A model generated the notes under the pieces. That model had not been told where the DNA came from. It made no database searches and was given only the letters and a program-made list of their open reading frames with translations. From positions 1 to 7,626 of the forward strand of contig JABISU010000096.1 in the NCBI GenBank assembly GCA_018700255.1: 7,626 bases of DNA, given 5' to 3'. The translations under genes and the position numbers were made by a program. The first letter of the stretch is position 1. Each line of letters begins with the position of its first letter. This document shows, in pieces, positions 5,113-7,626 of this stretch. Source of the stretch: Flavobacteriales bacterium. Lineage in GTDB: Bacteria; Bacteroidota; Bacteroidia; Flavobacteriales; UA16.

Positions 5113-7626
5113 TATTAATAACGTTATTTAAACTTACGGCTCTAACAAATAAAGCTTTTGATTTTAACTTGGAAGTGTGTCCTACAATAAGTTCAGGAGC
5201 CCAACCCCTGATAGAATGAGGTGTGAATTTTACGATGCGCTTTTCTCCTGGAAGTAGGTCAAATCCGTTCATTTCGAAATTCCCTGGAGTTGTAGCTGTA
5301 AGCTGCACATCTTTAGTGAAAGCGCTTGAGCTTACTTCATAAAGCACGAACTCGCTATCATTATTTCCTACGGTAAACGGTTTCACAATTACAGGAACGT
5401 CTTCGAGTTTAAGTTCTTTAGGGAGGGCGGCAAAGACAGTTGCGTTCGCTTTGACTGGACAAGTTTGAGGGTTTTCACACGTGTCGTCTATCCATGAGAG
5501 TTGCACAAAGGAACTAGTGGGGTCGATGTTTTTTCTGTTACTGATGTAGGGGACTTTATCGAGGGATATCCATTGAGCTTGTCCAGGTGTGAGATTTAAT
5601 GGATGTTCTGACATGTATGCTACAGTGCCGTCAAAGTTTACCACTGATACGAGAACAGTTCCTGGGATTTGGATTTCACCATGTATGCTCGGATTCGCTA
5701 CTAACCCTATTTCTAAACGGGGCTTACTCCCTAGATGATTCCACTTTCCATACAGGAGTGTGGGTGCGAAGGCCTTCTTTAATTCATGATGAAGAAGTTT
5801 CCACTTTCCGTGAGCGTCTATAGAAGACCATGATGCTACCGGCCAGCAATCATTTAATTGCCAAACCAAAGAGCCAGAGCAAAAATCCTGATTGAGCCTT
5901 GCAGCTCTAACACCATCTGATATTCCTTTAGCTTGAAGAACTTGAGTTATATACGCCCACTCTTCGTAAGAATACCCGTCTGAAAAATCGCCATAAGAAC
6001 TCTCCAAGTATTTATCAATTATTGCAAACCCACGACTATGTTTCTCGTGAGAAATTACATCGGATGAAAGCCGGTCTAAGGTGTCAGATATCACAACCGT
6101 TTCCCAGGTTGAACGTTCTGGAAAACTTTGAAAACCAAATTCACTCATAAATCGAGGTGTTCGAGCCCAAAGAGAATCGAACGAATACCCGTCATGCCAT
6201 ATCCCCCAATCGTGTGCATCACCACGGTTTTTAAAATCAGGGTCGCCCCTACCAAGCAGGGGTGAGGAAGGCCAGTATGGGGCGTCGGCGTATAAGTTGA
6301 CAGTGGAAGGGAGGATGTCTTCGAAAATATCGGAGTAGGCTTTCTCTTTATAGGTGATTTCTTCTTCAGTAAGCCCGTCTTTCCACCCCCACCTTTCCCA
6401 TCCTTCACTCACTTCGTTATTGCCACACCACATGGCGAGGGATGGGTGGTGTCGAAGTCTAAGGATTTGGTCTAATGCCTCATGCTCGACTGATTCAAGG
6501 AACTCCTCGTTCCCAGGATACATAGCGCAAGCAAACATGAAATCTTGCCAAACCAAAACCCCCATCTCGTCGCAAGCCGCCATGAAATTGTCCGAAGCAT
6601 AATTACCGCCACCCCAAACCCTCAGTGTGTTCATGTTCGCTGCGACAGCGTTTCTAACTATCGCTCTTTCTTCTAATGAGTTGATTCTGGATTTAATTAT
6701 GTCAGCCGGGACAACGTTAGCCCCTCCAGCAAAAAATGGTACGTTGTTGAGAATCCATTGGAATTTAGCGCCTTTATCGTCTTCAGATGTGTCTAGTTTG
6801 AGAGTTCTAATCCCTACAGTTTTTTTCTCAAGAGCAAGTAGACCATTTTTTCCAACTGCAACTACTTCTAGCGTGTGTAAAGAAGGCTCTCCTAAATCGT
6901 GAGTCCACCATAAATCAGCATTTTCAATGGTGAATGGTGATGTTATAACCCCAGGTGTTTTATTAAAATTTTCTGAAGCGACAACGGTACCACTTTCATT
7001 CGTCAAAGCCCACCTTAAAACCAAAGCCTCGCTTAAATCGCCGGCAATATCCCACTTAACAAAGCCCTTAGCAGTTGACCCGTAAATAGTGTCAGTTACC
7101 AGTGTGAGATTGTCAATGTATATATTTTCCTCAGACCGACTCTTCGCAAGTTCAATTCGCCCAACAGAAAAGTCAATAAGTTTCAATGCCCAATCCCAAC
7201 CATATGCAAATTGTGGAGTTCTATGCTGTTCAACACTCCCCATTTTGTTTACAGAGTGAGTAGGCGATTCAAAACTAAAAGTAACAATATTGTCGGTAGA
7301 TTTTAAGGATGATTTCAGACTGTACGACCAGTTTCTGAAAGCGTTGTTCGTTTCGCCAAGTACAACTCCATTTAATGTTATACTGCAATACAGCTGTACA
7401 TCTTTAAGGATTAGTAAGTCGTAGTCTTCATTGTTTTCTGGCGCATCAAATGGGTCCGAAGTGAAAACCCAATCCATTTCGCTTATCCACTGTACTGAAT
7501 CTTCATTTGTTCCAATAAAAGGATCTGGAATAACTGAACTCCTGAGTAGTGAATTGTACAAACTCCCAGGTATCCATCCTGGAACTGAAATCTCTGTGGA
7601 ATCAAGGCATTTCCATGTTCCGTGAA
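5099..7626 (-). CDS. GH2 beta-mannosidase (5' end beyond window)
   Basis: This exo-beta-mannosidase of glycoside hydrolase family 2 cleaves terminal beta-linked mannose. The reading frame is open to the right edge: the first complete codon is at 7624-7622, and 841 residues are visible. The TTG at 7561-7559 is an internal Leu, not the start, because the upstream codons read GTWKCLDS...VPGWIPGSLYNSLL, the usual N-terminal sequence of the family. The signal peptide, if any, is therefore not visible. Domains by visible numbering: sugar-binding jelly roll (1 to about 180), Ig-like domain (about 190-275), TIM barrel (about 280-620) and C-terminal beta-sandwich region (about 640-841). Acid/base Glu404 lies in WCGNNE (codon 6415-6413) and nucleophile Glu495 in FMSEFG (codon 6142-6140). 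LRVWGGGNY and VLVWQDFMFAC identify the mannosidase branch rather than beta-galactosidase or glucuronidase. It stops at TAA 5101-5099, inside the end of the GH20 gene. Confidence 0.92.
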   Translation of the reverse strand, partial: HGTWKCLDSTEISVPGWIPGSLYNSLLRSSVIPDPFIGTNEDSVQWISEMDWVFTSDPFDAPENNEDYDLLILKDVQLYCSITLNGVVLGETNNAFRNWSYSLKSSLKSTDNIVTFSFESPTHSVNKMGSVEQHRTPQFAYGWDWALKLIDFSVGRIELAKSRSEENIYIDNLTLVTDTIYGSTAKGFVKWDIAGDLSEALVLRWALTNESGTVVASENFNKTPGVITSPFTIENADLWWTHDLGEPSLHTLEVVAVGKNGLLALEKKTVGIRTLKLDTSEDDKGAKFQWILNNVPFFAGGANVVPADIIKSRINSLEERAIVRNAVAANMNTLRVWGGGNYASDNFMAACDEMGVLVWQDFMFACAMYPGNEEFLESVEHEALDQILRLRHHPSLAMWCGNNEVSEGWERWGWKDGLTEEEITYKEKAYSDIFEDILPSTVNLYADAPYWPSSPLLGRGDPDFKNRGDAHDWGIWHDGYSFDSLWARTPRFMSEFGFQSFPERSTWETVVISDTLDRLSSDVISHEKHSRGFAIIDKYLESSYGDFSDGYSYEEWAYITQVLQAKGISDGVRAARLNQDFCSGSLVWQLNDCWPVASWSSIDAHGKWKLLHHELKKAFAPTLLYGKWNHLGSKPRLEIGLVANPSIHGEIQIPGTVLVSVVNFDGTVAYMSEHPLNLTPGQAQWISLDKVPYISNRKNIDPTSSFVQLSWIDDTCENPQTCPVKANATVFAALPKELKLEDVPVIVKPFTVGNNDSEFVLYEVSSSAFTKDVQLTATTPGNFEMNGFDLLPGEKRIVKFTPHSIRGWAPELIVGHTSKLKSKALFVRAVSLNNVINTTLP

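Noticed and set aside
5117..5128. 12-bp perfect palindrome AATAACGTTATT just after the GH20 stop
   Set aside because: It falls inside the GH2 coding end (Asn-Asn-Val-Ile), is AT-rich with no loop, and is short enough to arise by chance; no T-run follows to suggest a terminator.
5599..5823. Plus-strand open frame opposite the GH2 gene
   Set aside because: It is a shadow of the GH2 reading frame with no recognisable domain and no ribosome-site support; the same applies to 6354-6602, 6627-6902 and 7431-7625 on the plus strand.

Overview
This AT-rich window is most likely a chromosomal segment of a Bacteroidota bacterium, plausibly a marine Flavobacteriales/Cryomorphaceae-like lineage. The phylum rests on a C-terminal end resembling a type IX secretion (T9SS) sorting domain at the left edge, the absence of clear Shine-Dalgarno sites, and a pair of glycosidases typical of Bacteroidota glycan degraders. 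The family-level placement is inference only.

Layout: bases 1-159 are the last 52 codons of a gene that starts outside the window and ends in the T9SS-like domain. Next come four tightly packed plus-strand genes: an aromatic amino acid (phenylalanine) hydroxylase (phhA, 198-920), a secreted alpha/beta-hydrolase with a cysteine-framed dockerin-like tail (930-2126), a CutC-family TIM-barrel protein (2130-2849) and a GH20 beta-N-acetylhexosaminidase lipoprotein (2833-5112). The gaps are 9 nt, 3 nt and a 17-nt overlap, so they probably form one transcription unit. The rest of the window is a minus-strand GH2 beta-mannosidase (5099-7626) that converges on the GH20 gene with a 14-bp tail-to-tail overlap. 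Its 5' end lies beyond the right edge.

Functional reading: beta-mannosidase plus beta-hexosaminidase are the exo-enzymes needed to take apart the Man-beta-1,4-GlcNAc-beta-1,4-GlcNAc core of N-glycans. A beta-mannan or chitin-oligosaccharide role is also possible. CutC sits in frame-coupled contact with the GH20 gene, which fits a carbohydrate-related role better than copper homeostasis. The esterase-like hydrolase may remove acyl groups from the same substrates. Phenylalanine hydroxylase is the outlier; its start codon is buried in a perfect 8-bp inverted repeat that could be an operator or a translational hairpin.

No RNA genes, insertion sequences, CRISPR arrays or convincing intrinsic terminators were seen. 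There is no gene-free stretch longer than about 40 bases. The most unusual items are the Cys-framed EF-hand tail, the CutC/GH20/GH2 association and the inverted repeat at the phhA start.
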